A stretch of DNA of 64,000 nt from Aldrovandia affinis (Eukaryota; Chordata; Actinopteri; Notacanthiformes; Halosauridae), in contig JAINUG010000227.1 in NCBI GenBank assembly GCA_029706075.1, forward strand, positions 741,501 to 805,500, written 5' to 3'. Both the position numbers and the translations under genes were made by a program. The stretch's first letter is position 1; each line of letters starts with the position of its first letter. Below, piece after piece: positions 30,298 to 41,399 of this stretch. Under the pieces are notes generated by a model, which saw only the letters and a list, made by a program, of their open reading frames with translations, searched no databases and was not told where the DNA came from.

Positions 30298-33200
30298 ATT
30301 GCGCCAGAGCCATGACTCACGGCATGACTCACGTTCTGTCAATCAAAAAGGACGCAACGCAGCGAGGCTTTTGGGCTAAAGCAAAAAACATTAATTAAAC
30401 ATTGGATTTTACATTTTTTAATGGCTCAGTGTAAACCAGTACCGTGCTTTGGGGGTTATGACCAAATGCAGAGACCCCCTTCAGGTGTCCAAAGCCAGGC
30501 TTGACACAGTGATAGATGCTCTCTTGACACAGTGATAGATGCTCTCTTGACACTAGCTGAAATTACGAGCCACAATAGCCTGAATGCCCTGTTCTCTTTA
30601 CCAAACAATTCTTATGTTCCTATGTTGTTGTGTGGTCTGATAAATTAGCATCCATGTTTTGGCAGACAAGGGGAATGCAGGCTTAAGGAGGAGGCCACTG
30701 CTATGGGCCGGGAGGGTTCGGCGAGCCATCTAATACGGCTTTAGGAAACTTAATGTGTCTGTTCCTCCTCGGCCTGCTTTCTGATTGGGGGTGTACCGGC
30801 CTAGTGCTCGTCAGTAAAGAGGAATAATTAACTGTAAAAATATTGTCATGGTTCAAATTACCACTCCAGTTCAATCGAATGAATGTTTCCATTTTTAGGT
30901 TTGATTCCCAAGAGCGGACACTGCCGTTGTACCTTTGAGCAAGGTACTTAACCAGACCCACGTCAGTAAAATATCCCAACTGTGTAAATGGATTGCCTGT
31001 GAAGACAAAGGCAGGATTAATGTAAATTGATTTGATTGGTTGATGAATTGCCAAAATGGCTGATCTTGAGGGATGCTCTGCAGTAGTGGCGATGCAAAGC
31101 GGCAGCCACGTTAAACTGGTCGCATGCTGTGCGCATGCTGTGCGCGGATATGGGCGTGCATGCACTGCATCTCGGCAGCCATGCAAATTCCATGCAAATG
31201 TGATCGTTAAAAAAAAAAACTTTTCAGCATAATGCAAATTGAACTAAACCGCTCCGCTCCGATTGGGCTTGGCTCTCCCACGCCAGCGTGCACGAGAACA
31301 GATAAGACTCTCTTCTTGCTGTGTGAAGTGAAGCGTGTGTGAGATCACAGAATGACCGTTTGATGGACATTTTATGAGGGGTTTGTCGGCTTGTTGTGGT
31401 GTGTGTGTAAGTTACCATGTAAACGACTACCACGGAGATAGTGGAATTATAGCCACATGGAGGGCGTAGGTGCTTTGAATAATATGGCACTGCAGCGACA
31501 GTCAACCGTGCACAGTAAAGTTGAGAGGACATGATGGCTTTTGGGTCTGTGCCTAAATCGAGCCCCACAGTCTTGTCTTGTTCTGGGCGTTCCCAAACTG
31601 GGGTCTGTGAAGGACAACTAGGCGGTCCCCAGCTAACTTGAAAAAAAACCATTTCATCTTTTGATAATATTTTGGGACTTGTCTGGTATCATTGGTAGTG
31701 TTGTGATCATTGCAATTATTAAATATTCATATTGTACTAAACAGCTATGTCTTATATACAAGTAACTGTCAAAATAGAGTAAACACTTGAGTAAATGTAT
31801 AAAGTAATTTCTGTATGTAAATGAGGTTGGATAGAAACAAACAGGCAAATGTGCTTCTTCAAATTAAATGAGTGGAAATGACTGGAGCATACTCCAAAGA
31901 GTTGTGTTTTCTTTTATTATTTCTTTTAATTACATTTTATTTTTATTTTTTTCAATCAATGTCTCATCGCAGTTTCAGTATTGGCCTGGAAATTTAGAAA
32001 AAACATAACGATATAATATACAAGCATGACACAAAAACAATGACAAGCACTCTGTTAGAATGTGAAACATTTTGCATGACAGTGGAAAATACATTTTCGG
32101 TTACAGGAAGTTGCAACCCCAGAACAGGAAGTGAATTGGATTATTGTGACAGACAGTACCAAGTAAGGGGTTAACAGGTTAGAAGCTGCAGTGGCATAGC
32201 AAGGGGAGAATGAGGCTTCGTTACACAAACTAAATGTGGCAGAGCTGCCATATGCTGTCGTTGACTCACTGATTTCAACCAATCACTGCGTTTTGCAGCG
32301 GAGCCCAAAACCGTTTGATTGGTTCAAACAAGTCAGTGATTGACAGCTCCTTGTAGCTCTACCTATTATGGTGTTTGTGAGACCACACTGTTGCATCACA
32401 ACAGTGTGCCTTACAATTGCCCTGGTTACTGAGCAGCTAGGCGACTCCTCTGCCTCAATGGCCAACAGCAGAGGGCAGCAGAGAGCTGATCTACTATCTA
32501 CTTCGATGAATCTTTCTCAAAGCCAGGGTAGGCAAAACTCATCGCCTAAATTGCTTATTTTTGCCACAATACCCTTATAACAAACAGACACAGACGTTGG
32601 CATCTCTAGAAGGTTAGGTCCCGGCAGGTCAAATTCAAACGTGAAATGATAAATGATTGATTATACATATATATATATATACATATTATATATATACTGT
32701 ATATATGTGTCTGTGTGTAAAACAATAATTAATCTCTGGTCTCGGGTTTGGATTGGGAATCCCCTTTAAGTGGGTGGGTCCTGGACGGGGGTGTGGGTGG
32801 GGGGGGGGGCAGGCAATGTAACATATCCTCTCTCTGGGACCCAGTCTGAGGGCGATGGTGAGATGGGCTCAAGGGGGTCGGGGGAGATTAAAACCATCAA
32901 GTTTCAGTGATTGAGGAGGGGGTTTGGGGGACAGTTGAAGCTGTTGCCCGAAATGAAGACCGTACGGAGACTATACCAGAGGTGAGGGAGGGGAGAAGTG
33001 AGATGGAGGCCATCAAGGCCCAAGGGTCGGTCTGGCTTTGGGCTGCGAGGCAGCGGTAGGAGGGCGATGATTCACAAGCCCTGTGATGGGCGGAGCCGCC
33101 AGTCACTTGTGTGAACCAATGAAAGTGAGGCGTTTCGCTCTGGGGGCGTCAGATGACTGCTTCAAAATTAACGGCCAGTCACTGACAGCGGATGGCAGAT

Positions 33201-33312
33201 CCTCCGCCCATTTTCTGGGGTTCAATGAAAGCATCGCCCTCCCATCGCTTTGGTGACATGGGGGGAGAGGGTGGGTGGAAGGTCCCGGGGGTTCGGCCTC
33301 CCCCTCTGCCCC
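30298..33312. other. Intergenic stretch between C80-like and S100-like genes
   Basis: No gene recognised. Items present: a 23-bp direct duplication ('gacacagtgatagatgctct' twice, 30505-30550), a partial SINE-A (30898-30990), an imperfect inverted repeat (32238-32352) and an (AT)n tract (32665-32710). Confidence 0.5.
30898..30990 (+). repeat. SINE-A fragment
   Basis: Contains 'gccgttgtacctttgagcaa', 'ggtacttaacc' and 'tgtgtaaatggattg'. B box onward only; the head and the tail are lost. Confidence 0.75.
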
Positions 33313-33483
33313 TTACAGGAGTGCACAGCCACACTTTTGGGTCTTGATTGAGCTCAGCATGTCGTGCTGAGAGGTGGCCAAGGACTGGATCAGGCTCCAG
33401 AAGTGTTTGAAGGAGATGCCCTCCCCATCCTTCACCCCCATCTGCTGCAACAGTTCTCCAATGCCCTGCTCACTGCCCGCTGT
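33313..33483 (-). CDS. S100-like last coding exon
   Basis: Phase 0 start after 'ccccacacag'; 56 codons and a TAA at 33315-33313. It includes '[20 protein letters not shown]' and ends '[10 protein letters not shown]', a Cys-rich C-terminus. A long GA-rich repeat abuts its acceptor. Confidence 0.8.
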   Translation of the reverse strand, partial: TAGSEQGIGELLQQMGVKDGEGISFKHFWSLIQSLATSQHDMLSSIKTQKCGCALL

Positions 33484-36400
33484 CTGTGTGGGGAGAGAGG
33501 GGGGGGGGGAGGAGAGAGGGGAGAGGGAGAGAGAGAGGGGGAGGGAGGGAGAGAGAGGGGGAGGGAGGGAGAGAGAGAGAGAGGGGGGGGAGGGGAAGAG
33601 AGAGGGGGAGGGAGGAAGAGAGAGGGGGAGGGAGGAGAGAGAGAGGGGGAGGGAGAGAGAGGGAGAGGGAAGGGAGGGAGAAAGAGAGATAATTGTAATT
33701 ATTAAATGGACATTTATGCAATGACTCACATAAGACCACACATGGCGGCCCTTGGCTTCAGTGTACTAGGGGTTTCACAGTTTTTTTGTTTTAGTTGCCA
33801 GGCTTTTCAAAATAGTAGTTGACTAGTTGTCCTTTACTTAATTATGTAAGAAAGCGTGTACCACACCTTGTTCATCATTACTTAAAATTAATTTTAAGTC
33901 TTTTAAGCAAATAATATATTTTGTGACCAAGTTGAAAATAAGACATTGAGAAAGGTTTTAGTTAAAGTGCATCGTAACTTTTGATGGGATGGCAAGGTTG
34001 ACAACATCACATGACAGCTCACTTTTTAGTAATGTGGGAGACAGTATGTTACTCAACATATTCTATAATATATATAGCAAATTAAATTGTCCTTATGCTG
34101 TTTCCACCACTGTAGGGAAGGCAACGTCTTAATGATTTCATTTTAGAGTTCGTTCTACCCAGGGCTGATGAAATGGATTCTGTCTCCCTCTAGTGGACTT
34201 TCCAGGTATATTCCGTTTAAAGTGCTGTCGTTGCAATTTTTTTTCAGTTGCCCCCGCCAAGATTTCTTTGAGTTGATCACCTATGAAGGTTAGCATGAGC
34301 GCTACTCCAACAAAAGGAAAATAAATAGCCCTGTTAATAGCTGTAACCAGTATCTTTGAAAAATCACAGATGCCCTCTTGAGTTTTCAACAAACCAAGTA
34401 TAAATATAAACAAAGAAAACAAAGAATATGACTTTAGCCTGCCTTTACACAACATGACCAAACGATCCGACTCATTTCTGTGCTTAGATACTTTGAACCT
34501 AAAAACTGAAGGTTTGAATCACCGATCTAAATTTGAGCAACTACTTCAAATGGCTGAATATTGGGGGTGACGATGACTGGCGGTGATGGCACTGGGCCAG
34601 CCAGTTCAAATGGGCATTCCAATTTGAGGAGAGAAAAAAAGAGCTAAAAGAAATAGGGTTTAAAACTTGTTTTTTTTAAAGGCCCGGGTGTTTCCAGGAA
34701 GCTCCAGTTTGTCACCTCTTTGAAACGGCCTGGCGCTTTGTGTTCCCATAACGCGCTGGCCGGATGTTTGGGTGTTTTCCGCGCGCCATGGTCCAGGTGT
34801 GTAACGCAGTAACAGCGCACACAAGGGGAGACGGGGGAACCTGCTGCCTGCTTTCCTTTCACCTCTCGCACACATGACCAAGAGGAAGGAAACGGGAATT
34901 CCGAAGGGGATTTTCCTGCCTGGGAAAGGAAAGTCTGACCTCTGACCTGAGAAGGGGGATGGACCGTAAGTCACAAGCCATTTTCTGTGTGGTTCTGTGT
35001 GGCTCAGTGGGTAGAGCATGGCGTTGGCAACGCTTAGGTTGTGGGTTCAATTCCCACTGGGACCACATGTACTGAAAAATGTATGCATTCACTACTGTAA
35101 GTTGCTTTGGATAAAGGCGTCTGCTAAATGGCATGTGTTATATTATATAAGGGGCAGAGTGCTACAAGAGAAGGCCAGGTTTAGCACCAATGCCCTATGA
35201 GAATGCAGAACATCTCATAGTTTCGCTGATCTGCGGTCCCCCCTTCACGAAGATAATAATCTGCACCAACCACAGGATCCCCCACACACGCCATTAAGAA
35301 AAGAAAAAGGAAAAAAAACCCTGTCAAGTTTGAATATGCCGCTACATTTAGGAAACAGGAGCTCGTAAATCTCACAAAGCAAAACAAATTAAAAAACGAG
35401 TCGATCCTGCACGGCACACGGACATTTGAAAGAGCCGCACACCTACAACGTGTCCATTGTTGGTCTGTTCTGAACGTGCGAGAGGTGACGACACAGTGGT
35501 GGCTCTCGGCATGCGACACCGCGCGTTCTACATTTGACGGCGCTTTTGCTGCAATTCTGCGCGTGACATCGAACGTCTTCTCTTAGGTCTGATCTCGCTG
35601 GAGTGTCAAAAAAAACTCAAGAGATTTTGATTCTGTTTGGACTCAAACCACTGGAGGGGGGGGGGGGGCAGAAACAATGAATATTGCATCATGGCCACAC
35701 CCGTGGAGCAGATCTCTCCGCTGGCCCGGACCCAAACATTTTATTTGAGTGAGCCAATCAATGAGAGGAAAAACAAGTCGCTGGTGTTGATTTTGGAGTC
35801 AGAGTTTGGGGACGTCGTTTAGCTGTGGTATTTAACCCATCGCAATGGTAGCAATGGTATTTAACTATGCACCCATAGCAATGTTAGCAATGCTATTTAA
35901 CTGTTTAACTGACGCACCCACAGCAATGTTATTTCCGCTTCATCTTAATACTACAAAACAAAATAATCATAATAATACTAATAATAATAATAAAACCCTA
36001 TATTGTAAAGAGTTTCGAAACGCGAGCGACTTGCCACGAGCCTGAGCGTTGACTTTTAAAATGTCTGCTCTTTGATGTTTGCACACCGGATGCTGTAGAC
36101 CACAGGTGCCGGAGCCTCACAAACGCTTCCGAAAAAACCGCAACGCTGTGTCTCCTGCTAAGCCTTTGCACCAAGAGATGACTTTAAAATTGAGGGCTTC
36201 AAGAGATGACTGCAGGGTAAAATAATACAACACGTACAGGGCTTCGGTCCGCAGAGCCAGCGCCAGGTTCTCGGCACTACAGTGGGTAGTGGAAAATAAT
36301 CGAGAAGATAGGGGTGATTCTAGGGTTTGCCCTTTAGGGGGTTGAGAAAACCAGTGCACAAGCCTAAAATTGTAATTAATCTACATTGCCAAACAAGCAC

Positions 36401-37938
36401 AATGGTACATTGAAAATGAATACCCTCTATCCAGAGAAAGTAAAAATGTTTTTTAGAAAAGCATGACTAAACATTTTCAACAGAATTAAAATCGCCACTG
36501 GAAAATGGTGATATCTTCAATGGTTCTGATTTATAATAATGTTAAAACCAGTCGATGATGCCAAACAGCATTGAGAATGAATACACCCCCAGAGAAACAA
36601 GGTAACAGAATTTCAGAAGCATGGTCTGAATAATTGATCGATATAAAGCTCAGGTCTTCGATATCAAGTCAACAGGTTTTGCCGAGTGCTTATGGGAGGT
36701 GAAGTCCATCTTTTAACCTGCCTCTGGACTTCAAATCCCATAAGCACCCGTGAGATCTCACCTCACATGACATTGGGTGTGTTCGCAAATCATTGGCGTC
36801 TAACTTCTCAGAGAATGAGAAAAACATTTTGTTTTAGTCACAGAGCCTCAAAACATTGACAGTACACAACTGGTATGTGAGCTCTCTAGTCATGTCATCA
36901 AACTCAAAAGTGGCAAAAATACAGGGAGATACAAGGTTGTTGTTGTTTTTTTACACCACTGCTGAAATGCTGCAGTGCTGCCCGCTCAAGTAATAATGTG
37001 GGGACGTGCATGCCCACAGCAACTGTACTGGAGTTTTGGCACCTCACTAGCAGAGACCTGACGCGCTTTCCTTTCAGATAATCCCATTTTTTTCCCCATT
37101 GTCCAGGTGTCAGTGTGCTATGTAACGTCAACCCTTCAGAATAAACACGCATTTAGCTCAGTTTATTTGCACAGGGTAGTAAAGATGGAACACCCACATT
37201 TGAAAAGCTGCTGTCTAACAGTCCACTGAATGTAAAAAGAAAGAAAAGCAGGTCACACACTCCTCAAGTTAACCGTGAGTCATATTAAAGAACAGCCATA
37301 ACCAACATTTCAGAATGATGTGCCTTGATCCTTGAACAGGGTATGACCAAATCATTTAAATTAACCCCTGAACCCCTGAACCACTGAACACTGAATCAGA
37401 ACCACAGAACCACTGTGCTGGATTGTAAAGATGAAACAGAAATGTAAGCTGTGCAAGTCTCTTTGGAAAAGGGCATCTGTTGAGCAGATAAATAATAATG
37501 TCATGTATTCAGATCAATCAAAAGGTAAGAAACAACATACCCTGTTACCTGGTTGCCTGGGTACCAGCTAAAGCACAATCGGCCGCTGACAGCACAGAGG
37601 GTGCTGGGGGAAAACACGACTGAAGAAAGAGAGGCACCGTAGGTTTGCAATTTTATTGTAATTCATAATTATTGACGAAAGAGAAGACTTACGTTTGGGA
37701 CATGTTAAAGTACTGATGAAGGAGGAGAGCGGTGATGTACATCTGTGCCCCGTGAAGAGGGTCTTGATTAGGAATGAGGCGTGACTGGAATCGAGACTTT
37801 CCCGAGTGACTTAATATGCGAGTGACTGCACGTTGGCAGCCTGAAATGCTCGCAGCGATTACTGTCATTTCAGAACTGGAGTACGGACAGAGAGATTCAT
37901 CTTGCGGCTACTAGTGCGTAACGCCTCCGCCGCCCATG

Positions 37939-37971
<33 letters not shown>

Positions 37972-40900
37972 TTTAGGCCACCACCCTTTTGATAGCATGT
38001 AATGGAAGAATATTTATCTTAACCCTTATATTTGAACTTCATCTAGTTTCAAAGGCAGTGCTTCTCTTTGGATATGTTCAAGTTATGAAATGTAACTGGA
38101 AAGCTAAAGATAACATTGAGGACAATTCATAGGAATAGAGTCAAGGTTTTGATGTTTGATTCAGGCACAAAGTAGGTCTTACAGTGACAATTCAGCAAAT
38201 CAGTGGGTCAAAACGATTCCACATGATAACTGGAACATTCTGTATAGGAGAATATTCATAATAAAATGCATATATATATATATATTATACAATATTTTAC
38301 AGGGTGAAGTATTACGGTGTGAATTGCTCATATTGACAGGGGGGGGCAAGCCCCCAGGCTCCTACCCCCGGCCGCCGCCCATCCCACAATCCATCCCGGC
38401 TCTTTTGGAGTAGAGGAGTGGCCCGTTGAGACATTTTTGCCCTGGGCCCCAGAAAGTCAAAAAGCTGGCCCTGACTTGAAAAGTTACATTAGCTTGTTTG
38501 AGAAAAGAGAAGAAAGGAGGAAAAAACGGAACATAAAGACAAAAGAGAGGGTATTGCATTTTTATGGGTAAAAACAACAACAACAACAACATTTGGGGGT
38601 GTCAAAGATGCAGGCAATGCCTCAATTGACACATTTCACCTCCACCAGAAACAGATGAGTACGTCGCTACTTCAACTTTAACTGTCAATTTAAAAAAACG
38701 CAGAGAGGGGGAGAATAAAACCCCATCCTTCTTTTTAGAGTGCAGTTTCTGCCACAGGCTGGTAACCTCAAGGGCTTGTTGGTCGCATTCACTCAACCGG
38801 TCACCGCTCGCAAAACGACCGCGGAAGCTTGTCTTAAAGGTCTCCCTGCCCTGCGCGTGTCCGGCCTTCCCACACACAAGGGAAATGTGCTGTTTTTACG
38901 CCCTCCCTGCCTTCTTTGAATTTCTGATATGAGGAAAGAGTAGCGTCAGGCGGCCACGCCTTAAAAGTTCACTGAATGGCAGGCGTGGCCGCGGTGGGGG
39001 GGGGGGTTAGGGTGACTCGGCGTTGATAGTGCTTACTGTACCTGGGTGAGGGTTGGCAGCTGGCTGGAGAGGAGGCCCTTAAATTCCTCGGTTTTCAGTG
39101 TGGGGCTGTTATCAGACGTCGCCGAGTGGAACTGGGTGACCAAGGTGGTAATGGCCTTCTCCAGGTCAGAGTATGCGGGGCCGCCGTCTCAGTCTGTGGA
39201 GTCTGGCCATAATTACAACAATCACTATAATGACCCTGTCATAGCCGTATAATAATAACAGTTATTATTATTATCATTAGAAGAGGAAGAGAACAACAGG
39301 ATAGGTCATTCTTTTCCAACGGTTAGGTATGCCTTTCAAATGGGCACCGATTTAAAATTGGGAACACCAGGTGGTACTCTCTGCACAAAACGTGTACTTT
39401 TGAATAATTAAATAATGTAACACTCAAAGATAAATAGAACGGAGAGTCCTCGAGGACTGGAATGGCCCTGTCCTTCCTGCCGGCAACATTCATAGGTGCA
39501 CTGCCAGCGCGCGCAGTCATTCAGAGCCGCATACCAACATTCTTCCAGACACTACATTCGTCTTGCATACCGATGCATACCAAAGTATTGCATGCCTTCC
39601 GTCTCTTAAGGAGACTGATTCGCACTCGCAATACAATTTGTGTGACAACATATTTGGCCAGGTCGCAATTTAGTGCCTCTGACATTGTCGAACGAAAAGT
39701 GCGTAAATACAATTGTATTATGCTTTACAAAAAAGTTGCAAGAAGTGCTGATCGGTTTACTGTAGCTGATACAACAGCAATATAAATCCAACAGTGTCCC
39801 GATATTGGCGCTTTACGCACAATATCGTCACAGAGAACTACAGTATTCGGGTAGTTTCTTGCTGCCGGTGCGATGTGACCCCCCTCACCTTTTCCCAGTG
39901 AGTAAGGCACCTGCAATACCTGCAGTTCGAACAGAGACAGCTGCAGCATTTACTGCTATTTACCTTCAGGGCGTGCATGAGACCGCAAACTCCAGTTGAG
40001 CAACATTCGAGGATTAGCCCAAATTCTGGGATTTAGTGACTAACCGTCTGATTCCTTCCCCCAAAACTGAACGGATTACGAAATTGGGACATGGCTCCCA
40101 TTCCGTGGCAGCCGATTTTAACGCAGACAAGGCCATTGACCAGTTTTAAAAGGTTAACGTCCATTTTAGGCACGGAGGTGGTCCGTTGTCGAACAACCGA
40201 ACCGCGCCTATAGCCTACTATATCTATAGCTTGTTGGTGCTTATTAACAAACCGGAATAGGTCATAGTGTGATTTTCTAAACGTGACATGCAACCTTTTA
40301 AAACACTCTCTGGACACGTCCTGATGACTGTGTTGCGGTGACCCGACAGCCTGAAAAAATCGTTGTTAGTGTACCTGTCTGTGTCTGTGCGTGAGTCTGT
40401 CGCCGGCAAGCAGATGGCTTGCGTTACCCATACCGCCCCCCACCCCACCCCACCCCAACCTGCGCGAGCGGCCGCAGCGCCTCGCGCTCCGCTCGCCGTA
40501 GGAATGCGGAGAGACTGATTGCCTCCGCGTGCTCTTCATTTCCAACCGCGGTGGCCGGAGTCGGCCTGCGCTGCGGCGGCTGTAGCGGATGGGCTCACGT
40601 GAGCGCCCGCTGCAGAGTGACGTGGATAAAAAGAGTGCGATTAGTTCCCGGAGTTAGGGACTTGAGTCTTTAGCTCGGCGAGCTTAATCGCTCTCTTGTC
40701 GCGTCGGAGATGCCCTAGGTTCGAAACGCGCTGCGGGCAGAACCAACACCGTCACACGGCTACACGAAAGAGGGAAGGGAAATACGAACACTGCGCACAC
40801 ATGCACAGGCGTTTCACCTTCTGAAGCCCCGTCGGTTACGTACAAACTCGCCAACAGACATGTGTTGGGATTCATGCACGCCCTGTCGAGATCCACACCC

Positions 40901-41388
40901 GCTCAATTATTGTAAAAGAAAGAAGAAGAAGAAGAAAAAGACATGCGAATCCGAGTTACAAAGTTGGCTCTATGCAACACGCGAATTTATGCAAATGAAA
41001 TAACTGACTAGATGCGATAGTAAAATTGAAGCAGAGCCTGGGGATGATTCTCTTGAGAAAAACATTTTTAATAGCTCCAGATAGTTGCTGACTAGCCTAC
41101 TACACGTAGTCAGCAACAGTGTTAAACTGTGAAAATAGTAGGACCTGTATTCCTTCATCTCGGTCTAAAGCTAATAAACTGTACAGTTCAATAACTGGGT
41201 GGGTAAGAGGCTCTCACATTTTTACAATACATATCTACAACGAAGCTGACAATGTCTGTCTTTTAAAAAAAACACGCGAATAGGTGAATGTAGTCCTCAA
41301 AGGACTTCGTGCGCTTTTCCGCCCCCCCCCGTCCCCCCCGCCTTGTTTCTACGATTTTAAAGAATAGTTTTCATACCTGTTCCGCCAT
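33313..41388 (-). CDS. S100 family EF-hand protein (S100A13/A14-like)
   Basis: Three coding exons on the minus strand: 41388-41377 (four codons, 'MAEQ', donor GTATGA), 39193-39042 and 33483-33313. The middle exon encodes the N-terminal pseudo-EF hand ('[20 protein letters not shown]', '[16 protein letters not shown]'), and the last encodes the second hand and tail ('[20 protein letters not shown]'). The second loop lacks most acidic ligands, as in S100A13/A14/A16, so calcium binding should be weak. S100 proteins are small dimeric cytosolic or secreted regulators; length here is about 111 residues. The middle exon is 152 bases and is one base short of joining both neighbours in frame; the gap seems to lie in the C run near 39172-39180. 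Introns of 5.6 and 2.2 kb are full of repeats. Confidence 0.78.
33488..33690. repeat. GA-rich low-complexity tract
   Basis: About 200 bases of purine-rich repeat on the plus strand (pyrimidine-rich on the minus, coding strand), reaching to within five bases of the S100-like exon acceptor. It produces false Arg/Glu-rich and Ser/Leu/Pro-rich frames. Confidence 0.92.
33700..34750. other. S100-like intron, left part
   Basis: No feature recognised. A 107-codon minus-strand frame at 34461-34138 has one hydrophobic stretch but no family resemblance. Confidence 0.4.
34757..35137 (+). repeat. Composite repeat ending in SINE-B (inverted partner at 56640-57024)
   Basis: About 235 bases of unique-looking sequence ('accaagaggaaggaaacggg', 'agaagggggatggaccgtaa') joined to a SINE-B copy at 34993-35134. 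The same composite occurs in reverse orientation at 56640-57024 with few changes. Both copies share 'gtgtggttctgtgtggctca' at the join. Confidence 0.85.
36686..36747. other. 62-nt near-perfect hairpin
   Basis: A 22-base left arm (36686-36707) and a 22-base right arm (36726-36747) pair with two mismatches around an 18-base loop. The right arm, beginning GGACTTCAAATCCCATAAG, resembles the ACTACAA-TCCCA element bound by ZNF143. Size and arm length also fit a microRNA precursor. Either reading is unproven; it could also be a small palindromic MITE. Confidence 0.5.
37939..37966. repeat. (AC)n microsatellite
   Basis: About 14 AC units in the S100-like intron. Confidence 0.9.
39042..39193 (-). CDS. 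S100-like middle coding exon (one base short)
   Basis: Acceptor 'actccacag', donor CAG|GTACAG. The S100 N-terminal hand reads cleanly from 'AYSDLEK' to 'TLTQ'. The first 16-18 bases read sensibly only in a different frame ('TETAA'), so the break is inside the exon, next to a CCCC run. Confidence 0.75.
40581..40756 (+). mobile_element. Solo LTR, 176 bp
   Basis: TGTAGCGGAT...CCGTCACA with a 4-bp target duplication CGGC (40577-40580, 40757-40760). It is closely related to the two LTRs at 56105-56282 and 56364-56540, sharing 'gtgacgtggata' and 'gggacttgagtctttagctc'. Located in intron 1 of the S100-like gene. Confidence 0.85.
41377..41388 (-). CDS. S100-like first coding exon
   Basis: Four codons, MAEQ, followed by a GTATGA donor. 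A very short first coding segment after a long 5' UTR is plausible for an S100 gene, but no transcript evidence supports it, and the choice rests on the fit of the reading frame. Confidence 0.45.
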
Positions 41389-41399
41389 TTGAGTTCCTT

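Larger units (their letters stand above)
35138..39000. other. S100-like intron, right part
   Basis: Mostly unrecognised. It contains poly-G tracts, a hairpin (36686-36747), a CA microsatellite (37939-37966) and a GC-rich decayed MITE-like end near 38335-38475. Confidence 0.45.

Noticed and set aside
33313-33741. A 142-codon single-exon S100-like protein with a Ser/Leu/Pro N-terminus
   Set aside because: Only the last 56 codons are S100. The rest is the GA-rich tract upstream of a splice acceptor.
34138-34461. 107-codon minus-strand frame with a hydrophobic stretch
   Set aside because: It lies in the S100-like intron and shows no family features or splice support.
38335-38475. Complete GC-rich MITE
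   Set aside because: One end ('gctggccctga') looks like a transposon terminus, but no matching inverted end or target duplication was found.
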